DNA of 64,000 bases from Scatophagus argus. Lineage: Eukaryota > Chordata > Actinopteri > Scatophagidae. The stretch lies in the NCBI RefSeq assembly GCF_020382885.2, contig NC_058501.1, positions 19,030,001-19,094,000 of the forward strand, given 5' to 3'. Shown here piece after piece: positions 51,251 through 64,000 of this stretch; the stretch's first letter is position 1, and every line of letters starts with the position of its first letter. The position numbers and the translations under genes were made by a program. The notes under the pieces were generated by a model that was not told where the DNA came from, made no database searches, and saw nothing but the letters and a program-made list of their open reading frames with translations.

Positions 51251-52554
51251 GATAAGGTGTTTCTTTTTCCTTTGGCTGACAGTCAGTCACTCTACCATAC
51301 TCTAGTTTGTTTTGCATATTCTTTGTAGTTGCTGTTGTCCCACTAGGCAATTTACAGGCATTGGTGTAAAAACAAAACAAAAGAAAAGTTTAAGAAAAAC
51401 TCAAGTTAAAATATTCATAGAGTAGTTACATATTAACACTAAATAGTGGCCAAAGCAAGAAACTGATTGAAGTGATAATTTAAATTAAAAAAAATAAATA
51501 TTAGAAAGACATGACAGGGGAAAGAATGGGGGAAGTAAAATGTTAGTAAAGATATTGTTTGACCAGGTGTTGCCTGCAGTAAATTGCAAATGATTGATTT
51601 TCCAGTCAAAAAGTAGTTTTTCCGGGTTAGTTTTAAAGCATCTGTGTGCTTTAACGAACAGAAAAACACTCTGATGATTCAGTGAGAAGAGTGAAGTAAA
51701 GTGGAAAACTTCAGACCGGAACAGCAGCTACTTTTGTCTTTTTTTGGAGTAGCCTCACACTTATATCACTGAATCTCTTATCTCCTCTCATGGTTGGTGT
51801 GCAGACGCCCGCCCTGATACTGTGACTGAGTGACTGAGTGATGAAGGTGCACTATTGTTCCAGCCGGAAATTGATTCACTTAGGGAATTTCATTTCATTC
51901 TTTTATTATGATTCCTGAATCAGTTTTTCAAAATTCCTGAATCAGTTTTATATGTATGTACTAGCATATTGTCTATTAGCTCTATGCTAATATGTAATGG
52001 AAATGACCATTAACTTGCTTGTGGAAATTAGCTTGACATTGCTGTAATATTAGCTGAACAATTAATCCAGTATTATTAACAATGTTTCTATTGATTTTTC
52101 ATTTCACATATAATATTATTCAGTACAATACAATACATAACACACGTAATTTCTTATTAAACCCCCATCACCGCTCCCCCACAATACATCAACAATATCA
52201 ACATCAAAAATAATAATAAAAAAAACCCCTCAACAGTACCTCTAGTGAAGTTAAGATAAACGTGGATAATAAGTTTAAATAATAAATAAATAAAACCTAC
52301 AAACTTACACCTTTGCTAACTCTCTCCGTGATATGTTCTCTTTTTAATTTAAGCTATCCTGGCCTACATTATCAGGGCTTACACAATGTCAAATTGTCAA
52401 CCTCACCAACATACTGGAAAGGCTAAGACTGACCTGTATACAAATACAAGCATACAGGGGAGCTGCCATTTTTACAGATAAAAGTGACATAAGGTTTACA
52501 TGTCTCAACCAATTTCAGTTTCAGTTTTCAGTCTCTTGGCTAGCAGCAATTATA

Positions 52555-52890
52555 GCCTAACTATCGAGATTTGACCTTTTGGATATTCTTGAATTCTTGA
52601 GTTATGGATAAAAACATGTTTTGTGAGGTCATGGTGTCCTTTGACCACCATAATCTAATTATGTCATCCTTCAGACATTCCCTCAAGGTGATCTTGAGAA
52701 TTGTGTTCATGAGAACGGGATTAACAAGAGGTCACAGCAACCTTGACCTTTGACCACCAAAATCTAATCAGTTCATCTTTGGGTCCGAATGAATATTTGT
52801 AATAAATTTGAAGAAATCTCTTCATGGCAAGCCTGAGACATTGTGTTTATGAGCATGAGAAGGATGTACAGATAACAGAAAAAATATGAA
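52555..52890 (+). repeat. Teleost repeat with internal GACCTTTGACCACCA units
   Basis: The phrase CCTTTGACCACCATAATCTA, spaced from CCTTTGACCACCAAAATCTA by about 110 bases, followed by TTTGAAGAAATCTCTTCATG, belongs to a well-known dispersed fish repeat made of related sub-units. The copy is diverged and truncated at its right end. Confidence 0.7.
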
Positions 52891-53892
52891 GCCTCCTGCA
52901 TTAAAAATCTGACAGGTAATCTGCCCCCTAGTGGTTTGGCAGCACATCTCTCTTTACAATACAAAAATAATGACAGAATTGAAATATTTTGTGTTAGTGG
53001 TTTATTTGAGGCAGTGGTTTTTAGGTTTTTGAGCATGATTTTGAAGTATCTGACTATCAGAATTTTACTTTTTACATTTCAACCTCACTGCATTACACTA
53101 CCTTTTACTCCAAGTGCATTTACTGAACAGCTTCACAGCTTTACAGATCAAGACACATACGTAACATTGATCTTTGAACTGACATGTTTCAGAGGTCTGC
53201 CACACAATATGATGCGTGACTTCCATAAAACATGGTTAGATACAAAGGATTCTCCTATGCTATATGTGATTGCTGTTGATACTTGTTAACGCAGTGTAAT
53301 CCCATTTCATTGGAGAAGTAGATTTCCCTGAGGTGAACCCAAACACAAGTAAAGTCATATTGTTTGTACATTTCCTTCTTGTAAATAAGGAATAAAGAAA
53401 TGCAAAACAAATACATATTTGTTTATTAAATTTTCAGCAGAGTAAATGATAACAGCATCAATATTTGGAGGAAAGAACTGGCTGATTTGGAAATAAAAAC
53501 TATTACCAACAGGTGTAGTGCAGTGGAGTCTATGGGACCCCAAAGAGCAACACACAAAGGCAACTTCCAACACATTACACCTCAAACTGGGTTGGTACGT
53601 GTAGTATCAAACTGTACATACTGGAATTACATCCAAACCCATTTTACCCTATTTACTATAATGTATTATTATAATAATAAGCACACACATTGGAATTACT
53701 GTTTACACGTACCAGCTGTGGTTGTGCTATGATTTTACCACTAGATGTCAGCCTTGCTCCATGTTATCTTGTTTTAAAGGTCTCACTGGGAAGATTGTGG
53801 AGGAGGTTAGTCCGCAGAGGTTGTGGCTTCAGTAGTTCATTGGTTAAGTTGCGAGGCTACCGTGTTTTTAGTGTGAGGTTGTGTGTCCGCAT

Positions 53893-53930
53893 GCGTGCAT
53901 GTGAGTGTGTGTGTATGGGTGTGTGTTTGT
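53893..53930. repeat. (TG)n-rich microsatellite, imperfect
   Basis: GTGCATGTGAGTGTGTGTGT continues as GTATGGGTGTGTGTTTG. Simple repeat with interruptions. Confidence 0.75.
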
Positions 53931-54186
53931 AAACAACCCTTTGTGTACAGGGTTAATGGCACGGTCAAGTTGGGATCACACTGCGTGCAGCAGTTAATGG
54001 CATATACAGAGTTGAGTTCCGGAGAGTGGAGAAAGTAATCAGGGCCAGTTGCCAGGCCGTTGCCTCCTCTGAGAGCCCACACCACCCCGGACCCAGGTGT
54101 CTGCAAGGCCTGATATTACTGCAGGGCAATGAGCTGCAGCCAGCAACGATGAGTTGGAGTGAACACACGCACAAGAGGCAAGACAT

Positions 54187-54204
54187 ACACACACACACAC
54201 ACAC
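54187..54204. repeat. (AC)n microsatellite
   Basis: Nine AC units in a row, followed 35 bases later by a shorter AC run. Confidence 0.85.
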
Positions 54205-54258
54205 TTAGACTGAAAGGCACAAAGATACAGAAAGCACACACACACGTAAATTCCCACC

Positions 54259-54285
54259 TTATTATTATTATTATTATTATTATTG
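54259..54285. repeat. (TTA)n trinucleotide microsatellite, nine units
   Basis: Nine uninterrupted TTA units. Confidence 0.9.
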
Positions 54286-57200
54286 AGTTTTAGTTATTTC
54301 TGATTATATATGACAAAGAGCTTCCAGGTGCATTGTGAAAAAATATCAGTTATATCACACTTGGCATGAAAGACAGCACATAGTATTTCATTGAATTCAA
54401 TCTGTAAACACTCCATTTGCTCTACAGTGGACTGTGTGTGAGTTGTTGAGTTGTTATTATTTGTAATTTATGGCTAGATTATATTGGAAGGCAGTATTGG
54501 CACCCAGACAGCCATTGTTCAGGAATGCAAATCTTGAACCTTGCTGAAAATCCAAGCAAGAAAGATTGGATGAGATTAGCGCAGACAGAGCATTGTGAGC
54601 ATCAAACACTTACTTCCTTAACGTACTGGGGGAGGCATTACCCTGCTCAAGGCATATCTTATTCCTCCAGGCAAGCATAGTTTGGCAGGGCTTGTTAAAC
54701 CTGAGACAGTTGATCAAATATTCAGCCAGGCTCATTGTGCTCCTGAGAGCTGCTGGATGTGGTTGGGATAGTGCGGTGCTGATAAAACCAGCTCTGTAGT
54801 GCCTCAGTGCTGGCCTCCCTTTGCTATTCCTTTCGTCGACTGCCCGGGTCAGCCATCTGTCAGAAAAATTAATTTTTGTATGATTTCTTTAAAAAGAACC
54901 AAAGGAAAGAAAAGGCACCCTTTAACTGGAGTAATCCATCTTGCACCAATGGTGTCAGAGTGATTCACGATTTTCAATTTAGCCATGGTTTGAATCTAAA
55001 GTAAATCAGGCAGGACGGCTCCACCCTTTGTGCAGCCGGACGACAAACCCTCAGTGACAAGAGCTTTCAAATGAACATATCTCCCACATTCATCTTGTTC
55101 ATTTATTACTTCAGACACCCCACTGCTTGTCCTACATACATCAGCAAGCAAAGACCTCCTGACATATTATGTGAGTAAGACACTGAAACCAGCTAGGTGG
55201 CTGCAGCTCTGATATTGGACAAAAGAGCGGTAGAATGGAGAGGGCCTAGGTTTTGAGTCTGGGTTTAATTAAATTTGCTTTGATTAGTGACAACTGAATT
55301 CCCCAAGCAGGTTGTGAGTGTAGAATTGCAATTGCAACCACTTTAGCCTGCTGTTCATGGACTTTTACCCACTGAGATATAATCTGTAAGTTTTTGTATT
55401 TACAAACACAGCCCAATAGTAACGGATTAAACGTAACCATGAGTCCATAATCAGGTAACAAAAATAAATAAGTATAAGGGCCAAGATTACATCTGGGAAA
55501 AAAAAAGCATAATTAGATTATAGCTAAATTGTCAAGACTACTTGACCCATTGCTTTGGTTTTACAGCACGCAGGTTTGGTTCACGCTATCATTTCTGATG
55601 CAGAGAGCAGTCATTTGAAAAGAAAAAGCTCTAGAAAACCAACTGTAGGTTACCTGCCTTCCTAATTCAGGATTTAGTTAAAGTTTGATATTTCCCTCGG
55701 GAATTGGTGAAGACCAAATCATAGCTAAAAGGAAACTGAATATCGGACTTGCATTCATCAGTTGAATGTTGCTTGCACCTTTTCCCTGCTACTCCTAGTC
55801 CTCCCACTCAAGATGCAAGGAGAAAGGAACTGAGAAAACATGTTATAGAAATGAAATGTCCCCTCTGCACTGCACACAAACCATTTGTGCTATGAGGATG
55901 TCTAATTATTTGCATTTGCATTTACTGATATTCTACTAATAAATTTAATAACAGTATTTAACGGTGCAGGTCATGATATGAATATTTTATCATTTGAAGA
56001 AATTAGTAGGCCTATTACTCCAAATGTTTTAGGAAAAGTAGAAATTACATAAATATATCCCATTAAGCTAGTTTCTACCAGACACAAAGGGATTATCAGC
56101 CTCAGATGTGACTGAATTGGAATGACAGTTAAAATGTGTTTACTACTGAAAGACAACATTATCTCCTGTTCCTCTATGAGTACACAGCAATATGATTCAG
56201 GATATAGATTAAAAGGGAAAACAATAAACCATGATATGAAAAGTCAGATTCAGACAGTTATGACTCTTGTTGATCAGATCTACTCACACAACACAGATCC
56301 AGAACTAGATTGTTGATCACAAAACATAAAATCTAAAACCTATTGTACTCTATTTATTATGTCCACTTCAATATAAAATTGCAGTGAGTATCTAGTCACT
56401 AAAAGGTTTCCAATAAAAGATGTGTCAATCAGGTAAAAGACTTCCACAAATCTGGGTCTCAAGTGTCCTTGCCCAGACCTCTTTGGGGATCCCTCCTCGC
56501 TCCTCTGAGCCAAAAAATGGTAGACTTGGATAATTGCAAGATCAACTGAGGATCAAAAAAGCGAGGAACGATCAAATAAAGGCATTGGCATGAACCCCGT
56601 ATGTATATTGACCGTGCAAACGCTTGAAACAAATATCCTCCACAGCCATATATCATTTTAAGATCATTGTGTATCAGTGCACTGGATCCCTGTGCAGCTC
56701 CAGCCCTCGCAGGTGTAACCTCAGCATGAAGCCACAGGCTCATCCAAGAGCACCAACAATGTTCTGATTAATTGTTCCTGTCAGCCCAGGTCATTTAGGC
56801 CTACCTGTTATTCTGCATATTACTCATATATGCCCCGGCGAAAAGGGCACATTCACAGCAATGAGGGTGTACAGGTACACAGAAGTGCATCCATTACAAG
56901 TACACATGGTCACACACACAAACCCACTGACATGGTCGCCAACACACACAAAGACACACAAACAAAACCGCTTCCAGTTCCAAGCCTCATGTGTGATAGC
57001 AGTTCACGCACAGGCAGCCAGGCAACGCTCCAAGGTATTCATTACTACTGATGTCAGAATCCACAACAAGAAGTGATGGCTGAACCTCCTGCAGCCTGTA
57101 CTGTTTAAAGCCGAGCTCCTCTCCTCCAGCTGTTGCTCTCTGTCTTTACTTGGGAGGGGAGACTGTGATGATTTATGCACTCTCTGCTGGGATCTTGGGT

Positions 57201-58329
57201 AAAGAACCCTGAGTTCCTGCTGAAGTGCTTCGCTCATATTGTGGTGATTCAGTCACACAATTTCTGCAGTGTGGAGCAACTCTGAAAAATAACTGCATCA
57301 AAATTGAAAATCATGACAGTCTCGCATTCTGCCAAGTGTGCTACGGTGCTGCTCAAGATAGATTAGGCTGATGGCTGTTTGCCCTGAGAAATGAGTAATG
57401 AGTTGCTATTTTTCAGTTTCAGATACAAATTCAAGGTTCTGAACTTGTTCCAGGCTTCATCAATAAGAGAAGGTTACGGCCTGTGGGAGCTAAGCCTAAA
57501 AAATTACTTTGCATTATTGTTATTGGTTTATCATGGTGGTGGATTATGTTTATAGCAACATAAGAAAAATACAGAAGACTTTTTCATTCTACTGAGTAAA
57601 AAATGTAAAATCACTCTATGGTGTGACAGCTGTTCTCTCTTCTTGAATTCAGAGGTTGATTACTTTGACGTCTGCTCCCCTCAGGACTCCTGTTCTTTGC
57701 TGGCGGATGAATCTGTATACTGATAACACAGGCTTGATTTGGTTTTGTGGTGGTGCTAAACGCTGGAGACTCTGTTAATTTCGGCAGGGGGCAGCTGTTC
57801 AGTGATTCCTTCTTTATTGTCAACGCTTGTCTCGTGTCATTCTGCAGGTGCAGGGTTTTTTGTCAATAAAATATTGCTACTAGATTCTAATTTTGCTGAC
57901 TCTCATAATATCAAATCAGATACATAATCATTCCTGGATTTTGCTTTATGCACTAGAAAAGTAACACATGACAATTAAAGGGGCACAGCAGCAGTTTAGT
58001 TTTGCAATTCCATAAAGCTTTGAGAATTAAAATAGACATGTCAAAAAAAGACATCAGAATCAGAGGAGCAGAGGTTGGGTCATCCTAACTTTGATTTAGG
58101 AACATTGGATCCTACATTTCTCAAAATGCAACAAATAGCATAAATAAGATCCACCTCCACAGGTTATTTTCTCAGACATAAGACAATAAGCAAACAATCC
58201 TTGGTGCAGTCTGTGGGATGAAAAATCCAGTCAGAAGCAGCACATTTCCTCTATAACTGAAACCTTTAAGTTCTATGATGATGAACAACTATAAATTGAT
58301 GATGAGCAACAACCATTAATTAAACTGTC

Positions 58330-58850
58330 TTGTTTTTGCTTTGTGTGTGCTGACCTCTAGTGTGCCAAAAAGTACACAACATGTGTTGAAATATGATTTT
58401 TGCAAGTGATTGAATGTCCATGTCCAGGCATCGGCAATCGAGCTGTGGTAATGACGTCCAAAATAACTATGTATGCTGTTGGCACAGTTTTCAAACTCAG
58501 AGGCATGACTTAATGGACATCCATCATCTCGCTCTCTGAGAGAAACGGAGAGAAATCGCAGAGTCGAGTCATGAAGCAGACCATGGACATTTGGTCTCTG
58601 CGAGATCCTGCGCACTGCTCTGCAAGTATCATTATAGATTCTGCTCAGCTGCTCTGATGGTTTTCTGTCACTCTCTATAGGATGCCATTGCTGTGTGTCA
58701 CGTTGGACTGACACAGAAGACACTGAGATCTGATTCAAGTCCCTGGCGCATCTGTGCTGAAATGCATCTATAGAAGCCCGATTTGAATCACATTTCAACT
58801 CAAAGACTTGTTTGGATCTGATTTGCAAAAATCAAATCCGGCGTGATTTA
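58330..58850. repeat. Probable DNA-transposon-derived repeat carrying the longest non-genic frame
   Basis: The right part contains CCGATTTGAATCACATTTC, CTTGTTTGGATCTGATTTGC and AAAAATCAAATCC, words I associate with a dispersed fish element; CTGACCTCTAGTG near 58350 is also repeat-like. A 170-codon frame on the minus strand (58316-58828) spans it but shows no domain, signal or low-complexity pattern of a known protein. It is treated as repeat, not gene. Confidence 0.45.
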
Positions 58851-58873
58851 TTTTATTTTATTTATTTATTTTT
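58845..58873. repeat. TTTTA/TTTA simple repeat
   Basis: Short AT-only run of TTTTA and TTTA units at the right edge of the repeat at 58330-58850. Confidence 0.75.
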
Positions 58874-61800
58874 TACTATCCAGACTTTCTAAAATCAATC
58901 TGCATAAAATATGTGAAAAAAAGACAGATTTAGGCTGGCACACTGATCAAGGTCTTAGATTGGTTTCTTAAGCCTTGCTTTCAATATGCACTTTTGTCTG
59001 CCAATGGGCACAAAATCTTCCAGGTCTTATAGTTGATAATAATATACTCCTTCCTTGACCCTTTCAATATGCTCCTTCTTCCACTTGCGACTCAACACTT
59101 TGATTATAGCAAGACAAACACTGAAGTGGAAAATCCACTCTTAGTGGTAAAGGGCTCAAGTGTGCTTATGAGGTGTTGGGAAAAAATAACTGCCATCATT
59201 TCCAACTGGGGGTGATTTTTCGCCCTTTTTTTCCCTTATTTTTTGTTGGCCAGTTTATACCCACAGGGTCAGAGTGGGTGTTGACAGCTCTTGTGCTCCA
59301 CTCTGTGTGTGTGGGCATTAGTTTGCTGTCAGTAGTGCTACCATGGGGCGACTGTTGCCATTAGCTGTTAGATTTCTGATTCACACCCAGTGGGAGTGGG
59401 CTCTCGGGAGCCAGTCTGCCAACTGGCTGGGAAAACGTACAGTGGGCCTTGAGACCCTTTTTTTAACCTCACTAACTGAACCGAAATGCGTAACATTCAT
59501 GAGAAATTTAAACAGTATAATGATCATCACTATCTACTCTAGGTGACGTATTCAAATGTCTTGGTTTAACAGACCAACCAGCCGTCCCAAAGCCAAAGCG
59601 ATTCAATTTACGATTATATAAAGATAAAGAAGACAAATGCAGCAAATTTATCTTCTTATCTAGTTTTTCATTTGGTGTAATCCTCCTGTTATCCTGTTTA
59701 TATTTCATTCTTCAATACTTCATATCCTTATTGTTTATTTTCTTTCTTTCTTTTTTTAAACTTAATCTTTTCATGTTCACATAAAGCAACAACGGACAAA
59801 ATCTTACAGTAAATCACTGATGGACAGGCAACAAAACAACAGACAGCAAACATGGACCAAAAAGCACAAATAAAATAAATCATAAATGCAACAAACGGTG
59901 GCAGCACACTGCTAAAATATAAATTGTAAGAATATTTTCTATCTATTATCCAGATTAAAGAATAGACAGAAATAAATAGAAGTTCCCTTGGTAAGTATTA
60001 GTTCTTAATCTAATCAAAGATTCAAAAGAGAAATGTCCCTCATTCATTTAAACTATTTGGCTTTGTCCCTCAAATCCTTGCTGTACCATAAAGCTTATTT
60101 TCCTCTTTTGTGAAGTACCTTGGGCTATGACAAAGCTATACAAATACAGCTATTGCTATTTTCTAAAAAAGAAAAAAAAGTATTATTATTTGAACCCACT
60201 CTTCGATCATCTTGGCAATGCTTATAATATTTGCTAGTAAATTTCCACATTAATAACCAGAAATACCTGGAATGTAGATGTACAGGTTGACACATGAGCA
60301 GAGAGGAGGAACGTGACTCAGACTTCCTGGATGAATGGAAATGTACAAGCTTGCACTGATTATACAGAACATGGGGGATCTAAAAGTGGGACCGACTCTG
60401 TAATAGCTCCATTATGACTGCCCACTAAAGACGGATGCAGTCCCTTCTGCACCCGGTGGACTGCTATCATACTTTTTACTATGTGTGCTTTGGGGACCAT
60501 ACTGTGTGATTTTTGAGGCGCTCTAAATCACTTACATCTTCCACTGAGGAAAAGGCTTAAACCACTAAGAGAGAATGATTTCCTTTGCTGGGTTATTTTC
60601 CAACAGTTTAAAGAGCTTTTAACTCCACACCAGGTTTTGTTTTCCTCTCCTCAGTGATGTGTAAAAATGTAATTCTTCCTTATCATGACCCAAACATGCA
60701 GCCATTCATCCAGCGGCTGCCAGTTTTTATTTGCTCTGCCTCAATTCGCTTGTCAGCCTCATGCCATGAATACCTGAAATGGAATTCTGAGTGGTTAAAC
60801 ACAGGTAGTAATTCACTGTTTTTTTTTCTCAAATGAAAATTATTACCATACAATACAATGCACATGATGTTGTTTTTTAGCTTCGGGGCTTAATAGGGTG
60901 ATCATTTCTTGTCATTTCATTGCCAAGAACTTTAATAGAATTTCTGGATAATTGCAAAAATGCTAATGGAAATCAGAGCTTATGGAATGTAAAATTGCAG
61001 AAAAAAAAATAGGAAGGCAGATGAATCATTAATGGTAATGGTGTTTCTAACCTCATTGAGAATACTAAGAGAATTTTTACATAAGAAAGAGAGAGTAAAT
61101 CACATGAACATCAAGATATTAGTAAGAAACAGAATAAAAAATGAATTCATATGATGATATTATGCCCAGAAAGGCAGAGTCAACAATAAACAACCACGCA
61201 GGCGGTCCAGATTTGCAAGACATAAGCAGTTTCAATCTCATGCATAGTGGGACCATGAGGGAGGAAAAAGGAAAGGTTTCAATTACAGTATACATGGAAA
61301 GGGCATCTCTGCAGTGGGATTGATATGTCATTCTAACAATGTCCAATTAAAAAGGGAGAATGCTTCCATTATTCTTTTATTAGAATACCCGTGCCTGAAA
61401 CTGCATCGAGAGACATGCGCATTCCTGGTTAAAGGTGAGAGTCCACCAGGCGTGAAATGAGTACAGCTCACATAAAATAATTTATATTTCCCCACGGCTG
61501 CCATAATTTAGTTTTGCAATGATATTGATTGTGTACATGTGTGCGCGAGAATGCGTGTGTTTGTCTGTGCGTATGGGTTTTAATGCCACTCACACATGCA
61601 AAATGGTGCTTTTATGATTATTTCTATTTGTTTGACCATTTTTGAGCTGACACTGATTAAGTTTTAAGCATTAAGGCTCAAACAGCTAACAGAAGTGGAC
61701 CAGATTTGAATAACATCCATTTTTGTTTTGTTAGGACCTTCTCCATCCATGTCTCTTTCCACTAGGCATTTTCCCAAAAGTGGTTTACAAGTACAAAGGG

Positions 61801-63934
61801 TAACATCATCATGTTTCACAATTAAAGCTCATGCATGGGTTGAAAGTGTTTGGTTTAGAAGTGAAATGTGCCCAGTTGCTCAGTGGGAATTTTGGTGAAA
61901 AGGGCCACATTAGCACAGAGGACAGATATCAAGTAATATTCAGAAGGAAATATTTTACAGAGCTACAATGACTTGTACAATGGCTGCATAACTTATATTT
62001 TTTCAATTTAGAAACGCATAACGGAGAATATTAAACATCAAACAAACGCAAAGAGCACCTGCTGTATGTAAAAGGGAGGAAAATAAAACTCGGCGGTTGT
62101 ACTATTGGCTGTACCTGCTGGTGCTTCCTCTTTCTGCAAATGGATGTTATTGGTAGAGTCCGGTATCATGTGCTTCAAAGACACTGTGTGTCCTTGTTGA
62201 CGAATAGTCAAATGTACTCTTTTTCTATTCGGAAGGAGAGAAAAGGGGCACCAGTTTATATGAAAATGAACTTCGCTCGAGTATCTGCTGTGTAACTGGC
62301 ATTCCATGAAAGGAACAGTTATGCAAAGAGAAATGGCCTGCGGGGTCTTCAACGTGACCCAGTTCAAACTTTGCGGGAGGCAAGAAAGCTCTTCAGTGGA
62401 AATGATGGAATACATTAATGCCAATGGAGGACTATGACCTGACACATAAATCAATGGCAAAGTATATGTGCCCAAAACGTTATAAAGAGATTTGTTGAGC
62501 ATTTTGTTAGTTCCCCAGTGACAGTGAGGGAACTAACTAAGTGGGGAATCGCTCAAGTGCTTAACAATACGGCAAAAAAAATACAGGCTGACTGAATCCG
62601 TGCACTCCCACTCCACCCGCTAGCTCCTCCAGCTACTACACTGGACCTAATTAGCCAGGGGAAGCTGCTTCTGAATGCTCAAAACTGTCTGTTATACCTC
62701 ACAATTTAAACCTGCATAACAGTGGTTATCAGCATTTTTTCCTGCTTCAAGCTCCCCGTCCCTTTTCTGAAGAGCATAATTGTCTTGATATGCTCATCAC
62801 GTACAGCATGAAATGTTGATTCCACCTTAATTATCTTCCCCAGGGGTCATCGCAGTGACTTCTGCAAAGTAAATAAAGCAGCGCTGCATTCACACAGGCA
62901 AGCCTCCAAGTGTGAGTTACCCGCCGAGCTATTTTAAGTTGAGCTCAGAATGAATGCCTCGTTCGACATAATTAAACAAGCCACCTTGACACATTTCAAC
63001 AATTAACTTTTAATCACCAGGATCTCCCTAAATCAAAATCTCACGGCTGACGTTTATGACTCAGTATTGTCTGTGGCTGGGTCGAAGGGTCAGTCTCATC
63101 AAATGAAATCTGAAATAAATCATGCGAGCTAATTGAGAGCACGAGAGGGGAGCCAGTCTCATCTAGTGACCAAATATGTTGTCTGAGCTGAGCACGATTG
63201 ACCGCTGTCAGGTATAGCTTATCAACTGAAAGCAATTAGGCGCAAGACTGAGGTGAGTTTTACTTTCAAAGTTGACATCATTTTTTTATAAATGAACTTC
63301 ATGTGAAATTCTACCTAAATTTCCTCATGATACATGAGTAATTTCCTCCCTAATGAAAGCACTTTTCTGAAATTTCATCGCACAAACCAGGTGCTTCCCA
63401 CAAACCCTCTTATCACCAACGTACGTTTCACTCCACAAACTGAATCCCCTTTACAAAATCAGCAATGTCATGGTGCCTTTAGTGAATGATGAAAGCAAAG
63501 AGAAAGCATGGCTCATATTGACATTTCCATCTGCATACGCCTTATTCATTCTTTTCGCTCTGGAGCAAATTAAACTTGAAGTCTAACTCAGGACATTTTT
63601 CTACACTGAAAACGCAATTACACTTCATTTGTTGTAGACAGCCCAGCACACTGCACTCTGTTGCTGCTGTCATAACTTAAGCGTTTTTGCAAATTTAAGA
63701 TGATTCACTCCTTTCTGTTTTGACTTGCAATAGCAACAGCGTTTAAATATAACATCAACTTTATTCTTATGAAGCCCCAGTAGGGCAGCGTGGATGAGTA
63801 ACTCAGGTGTTTCAATAGAAAACACAAGGTAATATAATCTATTTAGATTTGTTTGAAGAAAGGTGAGAGTTGTACAGAGCAAAGCATAATAATTTGCCAC
63901 ATGTTTATACAGTGAAACAACCTTCAGTATCAAG

Positions 63935-64000
63935 ATAGATTTATTTGTTTATTTGTCACACACACAATCATACACGGTACAATGTGCAGTGAAATTCTTT
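63935..64000 (+). repeat. Start of a dispersed teleost repeat, cut by the window end
   Basis: TTTATTTGTCACACACACAA, TACACGGTACAATGTGCAG and GTGAAATTCTTT occur in this order. This matches the edge of a common fish interspersed repeat; the rest would lie beyond 64000. Confidence 0.5.

Larger units (their letters stand above)
51250..64000. other. Gene-poor region, no recognisable exon
   Basis: No conserved protein segment was found on either strand in 12.7 kb. It contains interspersed repeats (52555-52890, 58330-58850, 63935-64000), microsatellites, and long stretches of unique AT-rich sequence, notably 54480-54900 and 62700-63550, that could be conserved non-coding DNA. In human, GRIK3 is the next gene beyond ZC3H12A, so this may be the flank of a large grik3 locus; that is inference only. 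Confidence 0.55.

Noticed and set aside
53837..54257. Several overlapping minus-strand frames rich in Cys/Val
   Set aside because: Driven by TG/CA microsatellites; the intervening unique segment has no consistent splice sites.
58316..58828. 170-codon open frame on the minus strand
   Set aside because: Longest frame outside known exons, but it overlaps repeat-like words at 58740-58840, has no recognisable domain, and lacks a promoter or poly(A) context.
62038..62502. 154-codon open frame on the minus strand
   Set aside because: No domain, signal peptide or splice context; composition like the surrounding non-coding DNA. Chance frame most likely.

Overview
The window is nuclear DNA of a ray-finned fish, most likely a spiny-rayed teleost. 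Protein-coding exons are short and bounded by GT...AG introns. The proteins match vertebrate MTF1, INPP5B and ZC3H12A. The introns carry interspersed repeats that are familiar from teleost genomes. No prokaryotic, organellar or viral gene organisation is visible.

Layout from left to right. (1) 176-4467, minus strand: the first two coding exons of mtf1, the metal-responsive zinc-finger transcription factor; the rest lies to the left of the window, and non-coding 5' exons and the promoter lie at about 5555-6170. (2) 6733-26177, minus strand: a complete inpp5b (inositol polyphosphate 5-phosphatase). I could read 23 coding exons that join in frame into 902 codons, plus an alternative first exon at 21920-21944. 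(3) 28710-31869, minus strand, with an untranslated exon near 34692: a gene I do not recognise by name. It encodes a secreted or GPI-anchored protein with a Ser/Thr-rich mucin-like stalk and two Ly6/uPAR-type (LU) domains. (4) 40555-42885, plus strand: a gene with a coiled coil, a Ser-rich linker and a C-terminal CAP-Gly domain; its 5' end is not found. (5) 44963-49850, minus strand: a complete zc3h12a (Regnase-1), five coding exons and 629 codons, with a non-coding first exon ending at 51047. (6) 51.1-64.0 kb: no recognisable gene. It holds repeats and long unique AT-rich stretches that could be a regulatory desert.

MTF1, INPP5B and ZC3H12A all map to human 1p34.3 (general knowledge), so the window is a rearranged piece of that ancestral block. 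The genes do not form one pathway: mtf1 is a zinc/cadmium sensor, inpp5b is a membrane-traffic phosphatase, and zc3h12a is an RNase that restrains inflammatory mRNAs.

The most unusual items are: a 162-bp intronic insertion with a perfect 14-bp target-site duplication whose minus strand folds like a hammerhead ribozyme; the two-LU-domain mucin-like gene, with an apparent GC-AG intron; the CAP-Gly gene with an altered tubulin-tail motif; a perfect kappa-B site inside zc3h12a; and a perfect 13-bp hairpin in the likely zc3h12a 3' UTR.
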